Assembly (NCBI RefSeq): GCF_002931555.1
Contig: NZ_PSTZ01000007.1
Coordinates: forward strand, 434,001 to 498,000
From: Pseudoclavibacter sp. RFBB5
GTDB taxonomy: Bacteria; Actinomycetota; Actinomycetes; Actinomycetales; Microbacteriaceae
Direction of reading: 5' to 3'
DNA length: 64,000 nt
Within the stretch, counting starts at the first letter, position 1. Every line of letters starts with the position of its first letter. Of this stretch, positions 50,275 to 60,452 are shown one piece after another. Below the pieces are notes generated by a model. It made no database searches and was not told the origin of the DNA. It saw only the letters and a list, made by a program, of their open reading frames with translations. The translations under genes were made by a program, and so were the position numbers.

Positions 50275-51074
50275 CGGACGCTCCTCCTCACGGTGACCCC
50301 GGCCGCGGCCAGGGAGTCCTTGACCTCGCCGATCGTGAACTGCCTGTGGTGGAAGACACTCGCAGCGAGGACCGCGTCAGCGCCCGCCTCCACGGCCGGC
50401 GCGAAATGCTCGAGCGCTCCGGCACCGCCTGAGGCGATGACCGGGACCGGGGAGATCTCGCGGACGAGTCTCGTCAGCTCCAGATCGAAACCGGCCTTGG
50501 TGCCGTCGGCGTCCATCGAGTTGACGAGGAGCTCCCCCGCGCCGCGTTCGATGGCCTCACTGGCCCAGGACAGCGCGTCGATGCCCGTGTCGGTGCGGCC
50601 TCCATGCGACGTCACGACGAACCCGGACTCGGTCGAGGCGGAGCGCTTGACGTCCAGCGACAGCACGAGCACCTGGTTGCCGAAGGTCGACGAGATCTCG
50701 TCGAGGAGCGAGGGGCGGACGATGGCCGCCGAGTTGACGCCGACCTTGTCCGCGCCGCACGCCAGCAGGACGCGAACATCCTCGACGCTGCGCACGCCAC
50801 CCCCGACGGTGAGGGGGATGAAGACCTGCTCCGCCGTGCGGGTGACGAGGTCGTAGGTTGTGCCCCGCCCCTCCGTCGAAGCCGTGACGTCGAGGAACGT
50901 GAGCTCATCCGCGCCCTCTTCTGCGTAGCGGGCGGCGAGCTCGACCGGGTCACCGGCGTCCTGGAGGTCGAGGAAGTTCACCCCCTTCACCACGCGCCCC
51001 GCTGCGACGTCCAGGCAGGGGATGACACGCGTCGCGAGGCCGGTCGACTTCTGCGTGGAGGATGAGGCGGTCAT
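50271..51074 (-). CDS. hisF: Imidazole glycerol phosphate synthase cyclase subunit
   Basis: 267 aa from an ATG. The TIM-barrel lyase uses ammonia from HisH to make imidazole glycerol phosphate and AICAR. The catalytic Asp residues are in [15 protein letters not shown] and [12 protein letters not shown]; the phosphate loops ITVGGGVR-like ([13 protein letters not shown]) and IASGGAG are present. A GTG 9 nt upstream that overlaps the hisG stop is an equally possible start. hisH and hisA are not in the window. Confidence 0.94.
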   Translation of the reverse strand: MTASSSTQKSTGLATRVIPCLDVAAGRVVKGVNFLDLQDAGDPVELAARYAEEGADELTFLDVTASTEGRGTTYDLVTRTAEQVFIPLTVGGGVRSVEDVRVLLACGADKVGVNSAAIVRPSLLDEISSTFGNQVLVLSLDVKRSASTESGFVVTSHGGRTDTGIDALSWASEAIERGAGELLVNSMDADGTKAGFDLELTRLVREISPVPVIASGGAGALEHFAPAVEAGADAVLAASVFHHRQFTIGEVKDSLAAAGVTVRRSVR

Positions 51075-51079
51075 CGAGA

Positions 51080-51919
51080 TCACATCCGGACGGCTTGCAG
51101 GGCCGTCACGATGATGGCCTTCGCACCGGCGTCCTGGAGCCGGTCCATGACCTGGTTGAGCTCGTTCTGTGGGACCATCGAGCGCACGGCGACCCAGTCG
51201 GAGTCGCGCAGGGGCGAGATCGTCGGCGACTGGAAGCCGGGCGTGATGGCGAGGGCCGCGTCGAGCTTCGAGGACTCGATGTCGTAGTCCATGATCGCGT
51301 AGCGGCGCGCGACGAGCACCCCGTCCAGGCGACCGAGGAGACGCCTCGCTGCGTGCTCCTTCTCGGGCGTGGAGATGAGCACGGCGGTCGACTCGAGGAT
51401 CACGGGGCCGAAGACCTCGAGGCCGGCCTTGCGCAGCGTCCCACCGGTTGACACGACGTCGGCGACGGCGTCAGCGACGCCCAGGCGGATGGCCGACTCC
51501 ACGGCGCCCTCCAGCGGCACGAGCTCGGCTTCGATGCCGGCCCGAGCGAACCAGGACCCCAGGAGACCCGTGTAGCTCGTCGCGACGCGCTTGCCCTGCA
51601 GCTGGTTCACGTCCGTGAACTCCCCGGCTGGCCCCGCGAAGCGGAAGGTCGAGTCGCCGAAGTCGAGCGCCCGCACCTCCTTGGCGGCCGACTCGGTGTT
51701 CAGGAGGAAGTCGCGGCCGGTGATGCCGGCATCAAGGACACCGGACCCCACGTAGGTCGCGATGTCGCGCGGGCGCAGGTAGAAGAACTCGACGTCGTTG
51801 ATGGGGTCGATGGCGACGAGCTCTCGGCTGTCACCGCGGCCGCGGTATCCGGCCTCCTGAAGCATTTCGTTGGCCGTCTCGGCGAGCATGCCCTTGTTTG
51901 GCACGGCGATGCGAAGCAT
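51080..51919 (-). CDS. hisG: ATP phosphoribosyltransferase (long form)
   Basis: 279 aa, the length of the HisG form with its own C-terminal regulatory domain, so feedback inhibition by histidine is expected without HisZ. It begins [14 protein letters not shown]; the phosphoribosyl site lies in [20 protein letters not shown]. It is 141 nt downstream of hisE, with an imperfect GC-rich hairpin around GGGTGTGCACCC (about 51967-51994) between them. Confidence 0.96.
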   Translation of the reverse strand: MLRIAVPNKGMLAETANEMLQEAGYRGRGDSRELVAIDPINDVEFFYLRPRDIATYVGSGVLDAGITGRDFLLNTESAAKEVRALDFGDSTFRFAGPAGEFTDVNQLQGKRVATSYTGLLGSWFARAGIEAELVPLEGAVESAIRLGVADAVADVVSTGGTLRKAGLEVFGPVILESTAVLISTPEKEHAARRLLGRLDGVLVARRYAIMDYDIESSKLDAALAITPGFQSPTISPLRDSDWVAVRSMVPQNELNQVMDRLQDAGAKAIIVTALQAVRM

Positions 51920-52060
51920 TGTGGGAACGTCCTTGGTTCTGGAAGTGTGCGTCGGGGGTGGATGCGCGGCGCCGGGTGTGCACCCGGGGCGCCGTCTCAG
52001 CGGCGCGCGTGCTGCGCTGGCTCGTGCGCGCTGGTTGGAGCGTTGGCCGGGTCCTGCTGC

Positions 52061-52324
52061 CTAGAGCTTGCTGTAGACGTCGTCGAGGGTGAGGCCCTTG
52101 GCCAGCATGAGGACCTGCAGATGGTAGAGCAGCTGCGAGATCTCCTCGGCTGTCTCCTCGTCGCTCTCGTATTCCGCGGCCATCCAGACCTCGGCGGCCT
52201 CCTCCACGATCTTCTTCCCGATCGTATGAACGCCGGCGTCGAACTCTCGGACCGTCCCGGAACCCTCGGGGCGGGAGCTGATTTTCTCGGAGAGTTCTGC
52301 GAACAGCGTGTCGAAGGATTTCAC
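52061..52324 (-). CDS. hisE: Phosphoribosyl-ATP pyrophosphohydrolase
   Basis: 87 aa. It hydrolyses PR-ATP to PR-AMP, the second step of histidine synthesis. The MazG-like metal site is in [18 protein letters not shown] and [16 protein letters not shown]. The GTG giving (M)[10 protein letters not shown] was chosen over a GTG 6 nt upstream because TACGCT lies exactly 6 nt before it, marking a probable leaderless promoter and the start of a hisE-G-F-I transcript. Confidence 0.93.
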   Translation of the reverse strand: MKSFDTLFAELSEKISSRPEGSGTVREFDAGVHTIGKKIVEEAAEVWMAAEYESDEETAEEISQLLYHLQVLMLAKGLTLDDVYSKL

Positions 52325-52330
52325 AGGCAC

Positions 52331-52336
52331 AGCGTA
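52331..52336 (-). promoter_or_regulatory. -10 hexamer TACGCT of hisE, leaderless type
   Basis: Exactly 6 nt before the GTG of hisE and downstream of the rpe stop (52349). It suggests an internal promoter for the histidine genes. Confidence 0.4.
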
Positions 52337-52348
52337 GTCGCTTGCCGG

Positions 52349-53014
52349 TCAGTGCGCGTGCCCAGCCGCCGTCGCCGCGGCGCGCAGCGCGGCGATCTGC
52401 TCGCCGGGGTCGCCTCGGAAGACCGCGGATCCTGCGACGAACGTGTCCGCCCCGTTCGCCGCCGCGAGCTCGATGGTGTCGAGGGAGATCCCTCCGTCGA
52501 CCTGCAGCCAGGTCTCCAGGCCGTGTGCGCGCCGCAGCGCGTCGGCCTTGGCGAGCTTCGGCATCATGTCCGCCATGAAGGACTGTCCGCCGAAGCCTGG
52601 CTCGACGGTCATGATCAGCAGCTGGTCGAAATGGGGAAGGATCTCCTCGACGGCGCTCAGCGGGGTTGCCGGGTTGATGGCGATTCCGGCTCGCGCCCCT
52701 CGCTCCCTGAGCTTTCTCGCGAGCGTCACTGGGCTTGTCGCAGCCTCCGCGTGGAACGTCACCGAGAAGACCCCCATCTCGGCGAACTGCGGTGCCCACT
52801 GGTCCGGGTCCTCGATCATGAGGTGCAGGTCGAGCGGGACGGGAGTGATCTCCTGCAGGCGCTCGACCATCGGCTGCCCGAACGTGAGGTTCGGGACGAA
52901 GTGGTTGTCCATGACATCGACGTGGGCCGCGTCAGCAGTGGAGATCAGGTTGAGATCACGCTCGAAGTTCGCGAAGTCGGCGGCCAGGATGCTGGGGTTG
53001 ATGCGCGCGTTCAC
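52349..53014 (-). CDS. rpe: Ribulose-phosphate 3-epimerase
   Basis: 221 aa. It interconverts ribulose 5-phosphate and xylulose 5-phosphate. Motifs: [33 protein letters not shown] (metal site), [23 protein letters not shown] and LQVDGGI. It starts at GTG, 9 nt after the rsmB stop. TAGGAT lies exactly 6 nt before the GTG, so it may have its own leaderless promoter inside the rsmB end. Confidence 0.97.
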   Translation of the reverse strand: MNARINPSILAADFANFERDLNLISTADAAHVDVMDNHFVPNLTFGQPMVERLQEITPVPLDLHLMIEDPDQWAPQFAEMGVFSVTFHAEAATSPVTLARKLRERGARAGIAINPATPLSAVEEILPHFDQLLIMTVEPGFGGQSFMADMMPKLAKADALRRAHGLETWLQVDGGISLDTIELAAANGADTFVAGSAVFRGDPGEQIAALRAAATAAGHAH

Positions 53015-53020
53015 GGGCCG

Positions 53021-53026
53021 ATCCTA
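53021..53026 (-). promoter_or_regulatory. -10 hexamer TAGGAT of rpe, leaderless type
   Basis: Exactly 6 nt before the rpe GTG; its first three bases are the rsmB stop codon TAG. Confidence 0.35.
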
Positions 53027-54526
53027 CGGGGTCCGCGTCGTCTGCTCGTCGGGATTCGCGGCAGGCGCACGACGCAGCAGTGCCAGGAACATCGCGTCGG
53101 TGCCGTGGCGGTGCGGCCACAGCTGCACGAGCGTGCCGTCGCCGAGAGGGCGGGCTCCGAGATCGAGATCGGGAGCGTGCGATGCGCGCGTCACGATGGC
53201 CGCCGCGTCCAGCACCTCCGCGCCCGAGAGTCGAACTGCTCGGCGGACGACGGCCGTCGTCTCCGCCTGGTGCGGCGAACAGGTGACGTAGGCCACGATC
53301 CCGCCCGGTCGCACGGCGAGGAGTGCTGCTTGGAGCAGCTCCTCCTGCAGCTGGACGAGCTCGGCGACGTCGCTGCTCTGCTTGCGCCATCGCGCCTCCG
53401 GTCGGCGACGTAGCGCGCCGAGGCCCGTGCAGGGTGCGTCGAGCAGCACGCGATCGAATGTGCCCGGGTGCGTGTCTGCGAAGGCGCGGCCGTCCTCGTT
53501 CGTGACGGTGACGGGGGCCGCGAGGGGTGCGAGGGCGGCGCGCACGAGCCCAGCGCGCGCCGGCACGAGCTCGTTGGCCGTCAGCTTCGCCTGCAGCTCC
53601 GTGGCGCTTGCGGCGAGCAGGGCTGCCTTGCCACCGGGGCCGGCGCACATGTCGAGCCAGCGCTCCCCCGCCCGCACGGGCTCCGCCTCGAGCAGCGCGA
53701 GCGTGACGAGCTGCGAGCCCTCGTCCTGCACGCGGGCGCGCCCGGCCTTGACCTGCGGCACCCACGAGGGGTCGCCCGACGCGAGCGTCAGGCCGCGCGG
53801 TGAGACGCGACCCGGGACCAGCAGGTCGGGGTTGGACGCGACGAGTTCATCCGGCGTGTCGAATCCTGGCAGTGCCACGATGCTGACCGCAGGCGACTCG
53901 TTGTTGGCGGCGAGGCTCGCCGCGAGTTCGTCGCCGCGGTGCTCCGCGGTGAGGGCATCGCGGAGCGCGCGCACGATCCAGTCCGGATGCGAGTTTCGGA
54001 CGGCGAGCGCCCGTTCCTCGGTCAGGCCCTCGGAGACCTGGTCGAGCCAGTCGTCGAGGTCCGTGCGGGAGATCTTGCGCAGGATCGCGTTCACGAAGCC
54101 AGAGGCACCGCGGGACGCGATGCGCGCGGCCTGCTCGACGGATTCGTTGACCGCCGCGTGGCTCGGTGTGCGCATGCTGAGCAGCTGGTGCGCTCCCAGG
54201 CGCAGCACGTCGAGGAGAGGTGGGTCGATGTCCCGGATGTCGCGACCGGAGGCCTCCGCGATGATGGCGTCGTAGGTCCCCCTGCGTCGGAGCGTGCCGT
54301 AGGTCAGCTCCGTGGCGAGCCCCGCGTCGGACGGCGAGAGCCGCGCCGCCGAGATGCGATGCGGAAGCAGCAGGTTCGCGTAGGCGTCGTCCTCGTCGAC
54401 GGCCCTCAGCACCTCGAACGCCACCTGGCGTGAGCGAGTCACTCCGCGCCCGGCCGGAGGCTGATCTGGTCGCCGCCGTCCCTGGTAGGGGCTGCCGCCG
54501 CGGCCACCAGCTCCTGCGGGGCTCAT
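53024..54526 (-). CDS. rsmB: 16S rRNA m5C967 methyltransferase RsmB (Fmu/Sun)
   Basis: 500 aa. A Gly/Arg-rich N-terminus of about 28 residues precedes a NusB-like RNA-binding domain (RQVAFEVLRAVDEDDAYANL) and the SAM-dependent methyltransferase domain (LDMCAGPGGKAALLA, DAPCTGLGALRRRPEARW, VAYVTCSPHQAETTAV). The two cysteines of PCTG and TCSP are the catalytic pair of m5C enzymes. Its start overlaps the fmt stop by 4 nt. Confidence 0.95.
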   Translation of the reverse strand: MSPAGAGGRGGSPYQGRRRPDQPPAGRGVTRSRQVAFEVLRAVDEDDAYANLLLPHRISAARLSPSDAGLATELTYGTLRRRGTYDAIIAEASGRDIRDIDPPLLDVLRLGAHQLLSMRTPSHAAVNESVEQAARIASRGASGFVNAILRKISRTDLDDWLDQVSEGLTEERALAVRNSHPDWIVRALRDALTAEHRGDELAASLAANNESPAVSIVALPGFDTPDELVASNPDLLVPGRVSPRGLTLASGDPSWVPQVKAGRARVQDEGSQLVTLALLEAEPVRAGERWLDMCAGPGGKAALLAASATELQAKLTANELVPARAGLVRAALAPLAAPVTVTNEDGRAFADTHPGTFDRVLLDAPCTGLGALRRRPEARWRKQSSDVAELVQLQEELLQAALLAVRPGGIVAYVTCSPHQAETTAVVRRAVRLSGAEVLDAAAIVTRASHAPDLDLGARPLGDGTLVQLWPHRHGTDAMFLALLRRAPAANPDEQTTRTP

Positions 54527-55452
54527 GCGAGCACCAGCGTCGCTGCGTCGCGGCGGCCGCGGAGCCAGTCTCTGGCAGGCATCGGCTTCTTTCCCGCCGG
54601 CTGCACGGAGAGCAGCCGGAGCGGGCCGGTTCCCGTGCCCACGAAGACGTCCTTGCCGACCGCACCGAGCTGGCCGGGAGTGAGCGTGGGCGCGTCCGCC
54701 GCCACATCAGGGCGCGCCACGCGCAGGATGCGCAGCGGTTGTCCGTCGACCTGGGCCACCGCTCCTGGCTCTGGAGTGACTCCGCGGATGTGGGCTTCGA
54801 CGAGGTCGAGGGGAGCCGCCCAGTCGATGATCGAGTCGTGCTTGCCGAGCTTCGGCGCGAAGGTCGCCTCGCCAGTCTGCGGCTCGGCGCTCAGCGTTCC
54901 GGAGCAGATGGCGCCGACGGTCCGGGTGAGGAAGGCCGCGCCCTCCCCCGCGAGACGCTCCAGGAGGTCGCCAGCGGTCTCCTCTTCGCCGATCGGGGAG
55001 TGCTGCACAGCGAAGATCGGCCCCTCGTCGAGCCCGGCGGTGAGCTGGAAGATGGTCATGCCGGTGGTGGTGTCGCCTCGCATCACGGCGCGCTGGGCCG
55101 GGGCGGCGCCGCGGAGGTCGGGGAGGAGGGAGAAGTGCAGGTTGATCCAGCCGAGCGACGGCGCCGTCAGGGTCGCAGCGTCGATGAGGGCGCCGTAGGC
55201 CACGATGACCCCGAGCTCGGCCCCGAGCCCCGTGAGCTCTTCCGTCACCTCAGGCGTCATCCGGTTGCTCTTGATGACATGCAGCCCGAGCTCGTGGGCG
55301 CGGGCAGCCACCGGGGACGGCGTCAGCGCCCTGGACCGACCGACCTTCGCATCGTCGCGCGTCAGCACAGCCACGATCTCGTGGCCGTCGTCGACCAGCG
55401 CATCGAGGCTGGGGACGGCGGTGGTGGGTGTGCCGGCGAAGACGAGCCGCAT
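54523..55452 (-). CDS. fmt: Methionyl-tRNA formyltransferase
   Basis: 309 aa. It formylates initiator Met-tRNA. Motifs: MRLVFAGTPTTAVPSLDAL, the catalytic region INLHFSLLPDLRGAAPAQRAV and MTIFQLTAGLDEGPIF. It lies 47 nt after priA and overlaps rsmB; priA-fmt-rsmB is a widespread cluster. Confidence 0.97.
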   Translation of the reverse strand: MRLVFAGTPTTAVPSLDALVDDGHEIVAVLTRDDAKVGRSRALTPSPVAARAHELGLHVIKSNRMTPEVTEELTGLGAELGVIVAYGALIDAATLTAPSLGWINLHFSLLPDLRGAAPAQRAVMRGDTTTGMTIFQLTAGLDEGPIFAVQHSPIGEEETAGDLLERLAGEGAAFLTRTVGAICSGTLSAEPQTGEATFAPKLGKHDSIIDWAAPLDLVEAHIRGVTPEPGAVAQVDGQPLRILRVARPDVAADAPTLTPGQLGAVGKDVFVGTGTGPLRLLSVQPAGKKPMPARDWLRGRRDAATLVLA

Positions 55453-55499
55453 AGCTGGTGCCTCTCGAGGTTGTGTGGAACGTGGAGCTGGGACGAGGG

Positions 55500-57575
55500 T
55501 CAGAAGATCCCCGGCGGGTCAAATCGTACGCGCAGGGTCGACGCGTGGCCGCCTCCTCTGCCGGCGACCCGCGGGCGCCTGCTGGTGGCCGAACGCACGA
55601 GCTCGCTCTTGAGCGCTTTCGCGAGTGGCGTGCCGAGCGCATAGCCGAACTTGATGACGGCCCTGCTCCCGACCTCCTGTGGCGTCGGTCCGAGGACCTG
55701 CAGCGCGCCGCCCGGCTGGAGCTCTGGCACCGCCTCGAGGGTTGAGAGGGCCCGACGAACTTCCTCGTCAGTTCCCGTCAGTGCGACGACGCGCACGGCC
55801 GGTGGGAAGTGCAGCTCGCGTCGTTCGGACAGTTCACGAGTCGCGTACTCGGGCTGCTGCCAGGTGCGGAGGGCGTGCGCGGCTGGTGTCTCACCGCCGA
55901 CGATGACCACCTTGGCGTTCGGGTGCGCGAGCGCGGCGGCGTTCGACCACCCGCGGAGCGCATCGACGCCCGCGTCGAGTCGCTCCTGCGCGAGGGAGCG
56001 CTCCGTGTCGAGCAGCACGATGCCGGCGTAGCCGGAAGTCGGCACGGGCTCAGCTCCTCGTGTCGCGACGACGAGGCAGGGGCGGTCGTCGATGGACACC
56101 GTCTCTGACGCTCCGTCGGCCACGACCACGCGCGTGCCGGGGAACGCACGACCGAGCTCCTCGGCGGTCCGCTCGGCTCCGAGCGAGGTGTTGCGAAGGC
56201 GCTTGTCTCCGCACTCGGGGCACTGCCACTCGGGGTGGAGGGCGTCGCACACCCGGCACGACGGCGGCGCGGACGGACGCGCGAACTCGAGCGCCCCGCC
56301 GCAGACGGTGCAACGAGCTGGCGTGCGGCACCTGGCGCAGCTGAGACTCGGGATGTAGCCGGCCCTGACGACCTGCAGCAGCACGGGCCCGTGCTCGAGT
56401 GCACGTCGTGCCTCCTGCCACGCGAGGGCTGGGATGCGAGCGTGCGCGGCTGGCGTCTCCTCGGCGAGCGCCTGGCTCCCCGAGATGACCTTCGGGGCCT
56501 CTGGCCGGGCCAGCGGCACGGGCGTGAGCCAGTGCATGCCGACAAGACGCGCGACCTCGAGGCTCGGCGTGTGAGCGGCGAACACGAGCGTGAGCGACTC
56601 CCGCTCTGCTCGCAGCAGGGCGACGTCGCGCGTGCTCGCGTAGGGGGCGAGCTGCTCGGTGAAGCTCTCGTCTCCGTCGTCCCACACGAGCACTGCGCCG
56701 AGGCGCGACGCCGGGGCGTAGATGACGCTTCTCGTCCCGACGACGACGCCCGGGGTGTCATAGAGGCAGGCGAGGAACGCGGCGTACCGCTCGGCGGGCT
56801 TGGCCCGCGTGTCGAGGCGGCGGATGCGGGACGTCTCGAGGAATCGTCCGAGGGCCTTCAGCGCGAGCTCGACGTCTCGGTAGTCCGGGACGGCGAGGAT
56901 GACGGACTCCCCCGCACGAACCCTCGCCGCGGCCACGGCCGCGAGAGCGAAGAGCGAGCGGGGCACGCCAGCATCGACGCCGACGGGCGCATCGATTGCG
57001 AGCCTCGCTGCCGAGCCCCTCGCAAGGAGCGCAGCCGCGTCCGCGCCGTACATGGGCACAAGCGCGGCCTCGGGGTCCTCGAGCACGGCGGTGACTGCGG
57101 GGGTGGGCTGCGCCGCGACCGAAGTTGCGGCCTGGTCTGCCGAGGCCTGATCCTCGGTGCTGGCCGGCGCCGCCTGGTCGTCCGTGTCGTCTCGCGCCGC
57201 CTGTGCTTCCAGCCACCGCTGCTCGACGCGCACGGACCGGGCCGGGATCGCGAGGCGCAGCACATCGGCCGCACATCCCGCCTGCCGGTCCGCAACCGCT
57301 CGTGCGAGCCCGGCGATCTCGGGGGTCAGCACGCGAGCGATCGAGACGAGCTCGGTGATCGAGGCGAGCTTCCCCCCGTACTCGGCCGCCTGCTCGAGCG
57401 CGACCACGAACCCCTGCAGCTGGCGGTTCGAGGTGCGAAGCGGCACCGCGACGCGCATGCCGACGCCGATCCGCTCGCGCAGCTCGATCGGGATCTCGTA
57501 TTCGAGTTCCCGATCGAGCTGCGGGAGCGGCGAGGCGACGACAACTCGCGCGACCCGCGGAAGCGTGTCGTTCAT
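55500..57575 (-). CDS. priA: PriA, actinobacterial form lacking helicase motifs
   Basis: 691 aa. PriA restarts stalled replication forks. The N-terminal DNA-binding domain and the zinc module (CARCRTPARCTVC, CRVCDALHPEWQCPEC) are intact. The Walker A motif (GxTGSGKT) is missing; that region reads IDAPVGVDAGVPRSLFALAA, and WDDGDE stands where a DEEH box is expected. This matches the primosome-protein annotation used for actinobacterial PriA thought to lack helicase activity. It lies 14 nt after metK on the same strand. Confidence 0.95.
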   Translation of the reverse strand: MNDTLPRVARVVVASPLPQLDRELEYEIPIELRERIGVGMRVAVPLRTSNRQLQGFVVALEQAAEYGGKLASITELVSIARVLTPEIAGLARAVADRQAGCAADVLRLAIPARSVRVEQRWLEAQAARDDTDDQAAPASTEDQASADQAATSVAAQPTPAVTAVLEDPEAALVPMYGADAAALLARGSAARLAIDAPVGVDAGVPRSLFALAAVAAARVRAGESVILAVPDYRDVELALKALGRFLETSRIRRLDTRAKPAERYAAFLACLYDTPGVVVGTRSVIYAPASRLGAVLVWDDGDESFTEQLAPYASTRDVALLRAERESLTLVFAAHTPSLEVARLVGMHWLTPVPLARPEAPKVISGSQALAEETPAAHARIPALAWQEARRALEHGPVLLQVVRAGYIPSLSCARCRTPARCTVCGGALEFARPSAPPSCRVCDALHPEWQCPECGDKRLRNTSLGAERTAEELGRAFPGTRVVVADGASETVSIDDRPCLVVATRGAEPVPTSGYAGIVLLDTERSLAQERLDAGVDALRGWSNAAALAHPNAKVVIVGGETPAAHALRTWQQPEYATRELSERRELHFPPAVRVVALTGTDEEVRRALSTLEAVPELQPGGALQVLGPTPQEVGSRAVIKFGYALGTPLAKALKSELVRSATSRRPRVAGRGGGHASTLRVRFDPPGIF

Positions 57576-57589
57576 GGTGAGTCGGCTGA

Positions 57590-58783
57590 TCAGAGGCCTG
57601 CCGCTTGGCGGAGCTCCTCAGCCCGGTCGGTGCGCTCCCACGTGAAGTCGGGCAGCTCGCGTCCGAAGTGCCCGTACGCCGAGGTCTGCGCGTAGATGGG
57701 GCGGCGGAGATCGAGGTCATCGACAAGCGCACCGGGGCGGAGGTCGAAGGTCTTCAGGATCGCCGCGATGATCTTGCCATCCGCGACGGCGCCGGTGCCG
57801 AACGTCTCGACGTACAGTCCCACAGGCTCGGCCTTGCCGATCGCGTAGGCGATCTGGACCTCGAGTCGATCCGCGAGCCCGGCCGCGACGGCATTCTTCG
57901 CGACCCACCGCATGGCGTAGGCGGCAGAGCGGTCGACCTTCGACGGGTCCTTGCCGCTGAACGCCCCACCGCCGTGCCTGGCCATGCCGCCGTAGGTGTC
58001 GACGATGATCTTGCGCCCCGTGAGACCCGCGTCGGCGCGGGGGCCTCCGTCGATGAAGCTGCCAGACGGGTTCACGAGGAAGGTGGGCTCGGCCCCCGCG
58101 AAGCCGTTCCGCTCCAGGACGGGCCGCACGACGTGCGCGATGACGTCCTCCCGGATCTGTGCCTGCTCGAGGCCCGGGTCGTGCTGGGTCGAGAGGACCA
58201 CCGTCTCGATGGAACGCGGCACGCTTCCCTCGTAGCCGACCGTGACCTGGGTCTTGCCGTCGGGCCGCAGGTAGGCGACTTCGCCGGACTTGCGCACCGC
58301 GGCGAGCTGCTGGGCGAGCTGATGGGCGAGGTGGATCGGAAGCGGCATGAGCGCGTCCGTCTCTCGGGTCGCGTAGCCGAACATGATGCCCTGGTCGCCG
58401 GCGCCCTGCTTGGCGATCTCGTCCTCCGAGCTCTCAGAGCGGTGCTCCAGCGAGGTCGTGACGCCCTCGCCGATCTCCGGCGACTGCTCGCCCACGGAGA
58501 TCGAGACACCGCACGACGAGCCGTCGAAGCCGACATCGCTCGACGTGTAGCCGATCTCGCTGATGGTGCGCCTGACGATGCCCGCGATGTCCGAGTAGGC
58601 GTTGGTCGTGACCTCCCCGGCGACGTGCACCTGGCCGGTCGTGACGAGTGTCTCTACCGCGACACGTGAAGCCGGGTCCTGGGCGAGGAGGTCGTCGAGG
58701 ATGCGGTCGGAGATCTGGTCGCAGATCTTGTCAGGGTGACCCTCGGTGACCGACTCCGAGGTGAACAGGCGAAGCGTAGACAA
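57590..58783 (-). CDS. metK: S-adenosylmethionine synthetase
   Basis: 397 aa. It makes SAM from methionine and ATP. Motifs: [37 protein letters not shown], and the P-loop-like [19 protein letters not shown]. The start is TTG with AAGGGG 7 nt upstream. No SAM riboswitch is visible in the 54-nt gap after coaBC, which holds only a small GGCCGG/CCGGCC hairpin. Confidence 0.98.
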   Translation of the reverse strand: MSTLRLFTSESVTEGHPDKICDQISDRILDDLLAQDPASRVAVETLVTTGQVHVAGEVTTNAYSDIAGIVRRTISEIGYTSSDVGFDGSSCGVSISVGEQSPEIGEGVTTSLEHRSESSEDEIAKQGAGDQGIMFGYATRETDALMPLPIHLAHQLAQQLAAVRKSGEVAYLRPDGKTQVTVGYEGSVPRSIETVVLSTQHDPGLEQAQIREDVIAHVVRPVLERNGFAGAEPTFLVNPSGSFIDGGPRADAGLTGRKIIVDTYGGMARHGGGAFSGKDPSKVDRSAAYAMRWVAKNAVAAGLADRLEVQIAYAIGKAEPVGLYVETFGTGAVADGKIIAAILKTFDLRPGALVDDLDLRRPIYAQTSAYGHFGRELPDFTWERTDRAEELRQAAGL

Positions 58784-58837
58784 GAAGAACCCCTTGCGGT
58801 GAAGTTGCGGCCGGACGGTTTGGACCGGCCGGTACGG

Positions 58838-60118
58838 CTAGACGTTGACGAGCAGGTCCAGGATGGCATCGGCCACCGACACTTTGTCGCCAGTGTGACG
58901 CGAGACAACGTCGCCGGACGCTGAGAGGACGAAGATCGAGTTCTCGTCCGACTGGAATCCGAGGTTCCAGCCGACCCGGTTCACGACGAGGTAGTCGCAC
59001 CCCTTGCGAGCGATCTTCGCGCGACCGAGCTCGAGCAGTGCCGCGTCGTCCGTCTCTGTCTCCGCGGCGAAGCCGATGATGACCTGCTCGCTGCCGCGGG
59101 CGGAGGCGAGATCCTGCAGGATGTCGGGATTGCGAGTGAACGTGAGCGTCAGCTCCTCGCCAGCCTGCTCTTTCTTGATCTTGCCCTCCGCCACGGTGAC
59201 CGGACGGTAGTCGGCAACTGCGGCGGCCATGATGATGACGTCGTGTCGTGGGGCGATCTCGGCGCAGGCCTGCGCGAGCTGCTGGGCGCTCGAGACCGTG
59301 ACGAGCTTGACGCCGTCGGGCGGGCGGACCTCGGCGTTGGCCGCCACGAGGGTGACCTCCGCGCCACGGGCGAGTGCCCGCTCGGCGAGCGCGAAGCCCT
59401 GCCGTCCGCTCGATCGGTTGCCGATGAACCGGACAGGATCGAGCGGCTCGCGCGTGCCGCCGGCGGTGATGAGGACCCGCCTGCCTCGGAGATCGCTGGC
59501 GAGTTCGGCGTCCCTGCGACGGCGTCGCTCGCCGCGGCCGGCGCTCAGGATCGTCGCGACGATCTCACTGGGCTCGGCGAGGCGTCCCGGGCCCGAGTCG
59601 TTGCCCGTCAGCTGACCCTCGGCAGGCCCGACGAGGACGACGCCGCGTGCATCGAGCCGCGCCGCATTGGCCTGTGTCGCCTGGTTGAGCCACATCTCGG
59701 TGTGCATGGCCGGGGCGAGGATGAGCGGAGCCGTCGACGCGAGGATGGTCGTGCCCAGCAGGTCGTCGGAGAGCCCAGCGGCGATCTTCGCCATGGAGTT
59801 CGCGGTGGCCGGGACCACTGCGATGACGTCGGCCTGCTGACCCAATGCGACGTGCCTCACCTCGGCCACGTCGTCGAAGACGTCCGTTCGCACGGGGTTG
59901 CGTGAGAGGGCTTCGAACGTCGGACGGCCCACGAATCGCAGCGCGGACTCCGTGGGGACGACGTCGACGTGGTGACCGAGGAGGACGAGGTCGCGGATGA
60001 CCTGGACGGCCTTGTAGGCGGCGATGCCGCCGGTCACACCGACGACGACGCGCATCGGCTGGCCGTCGGACGCGTCGGTCCCGTGGTCAGCCGGATGCGC
60101 GCCGGCGGTCTCGCTCAC
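58838..60118 (-). CDS. coaBC: Bifunctional CoaBC (PPC synthetase / decarboxylase)
   Basis: 426 aa from a GTG 7 nt after the rpoZ stop; an ATG 63 nt further in (MRVVVGVTGGIAAYK, 405 aa) is an equally plausible start. CoaC (N-terminal flavoprotein decarboxylase) shows VGVTGGIAAYKAV and LAPAMHTEMWLN. CoaB follows from about residue 210 with VLITAGGTREPLDPVRFIGN, SSGRQGFALAE and ADYRPV, KIKK. It converts 4'-phosphopantothenate to phosphopantetheine; coaE in this window does the last step of the same pathway. Confidence 0.95.
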   Translation of the reverse strand: MSETAGAHPADHGTDASDGQPMRVVVGVTGGIAAYKAVQVIRDLVLLGHHVDVVPTESALRFVGRPTFEALSRNPVRTDVFDDVAEVRHVALGQQADVIAVVPATANSMAKIAAGLSDDLLGTTILASTAPLILAPAMHTEMWLNQATQANAARLDARGVVLVGPAEGQLTGNDSGPGRLAEPSEIVATILSAGRGERRRRRDAELASDLRGRRVLITAGGTREPLDPVRFIGNRSSGRQGFALAERALARGAEVTLVAANAEVRPPDGVKLVTVSSAQQLAQACAEIAPRHDVIIMAAAVADYRPVTVAEGKIKKEQAGEELTLTFTRNPDILQDLASARGSEQVIIGFAAETETDDAALLELGRAKIARKGCDYLVVNRVGWNLGFQSDENSIFVLSASGDVVSRHTGDKVSVADAILDLLVNV

Positions 60119-60125
60119 GGTCGTG

Positions 60126-60452
60126 CTATGCCTGAGGGGCGTCGTCTTCGAAGTTGATCTCGTCATCGAACACGATGACGTCGTCTGGGGTCTCGAGCGG
60201 GCGAGCCTCGACCATGACGATCTTCTGCTCGTTGATCTCGTGCAGCGCGATCGACAGGGGCTTGTCGTCGATCGAGGAGTCGATCAGCGGGCCGACATTC
60301 TGGTAGATCGCTCCGTCGTGCAGGTCGGAGTAGTAGTCGTTGATCTGACGCGCGCGACGCGATGCGAAGATGACCAGCTGGTACTTGTTGTCGACTCGCT
60401 GCAGCAGCTCGTCCATGGGCGGGTCGATGATGCCCTTTGGCTTCTCAATCAT
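60126..60452 (-). CDS. rpoZ: RNA polymerase omega subunit
   Basis: 108 aa. Omega supports assembly of the beta-prime subunit. The core IIDPPMDELLQRVDNKYQLV, then FASRRARQINDYY, is typical of actinobacterial omega. Its ATG overlaps the gmk stop by 4 nt, the usual gmk-rpoZ arrangement. Confidence 0.96.
   Translation of the reverse strand: MIEKPKGIIDPPMDELLQRVDNKYQLVIFASRRARQINDYYSDLHDGAIYQNVGPLIDSSIDDKPLSIALHEINEQKIVMVEARPLETPDDVIVFDDEINFEDDAPQA

Noticed and set aside
45000-51919. Trp or His leader-peptide attenuator
   Set aside because: No short leader rich in Trp or His codons with alternative hairpins was found; the trp genes are internal to a run with overlapping ends.
58784-58837. Possible SAM riboswitch before metK
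   Set aside because: The gap is only 54 nt with one small hairpin and lacks the conserved core of known SAM riboswitches.
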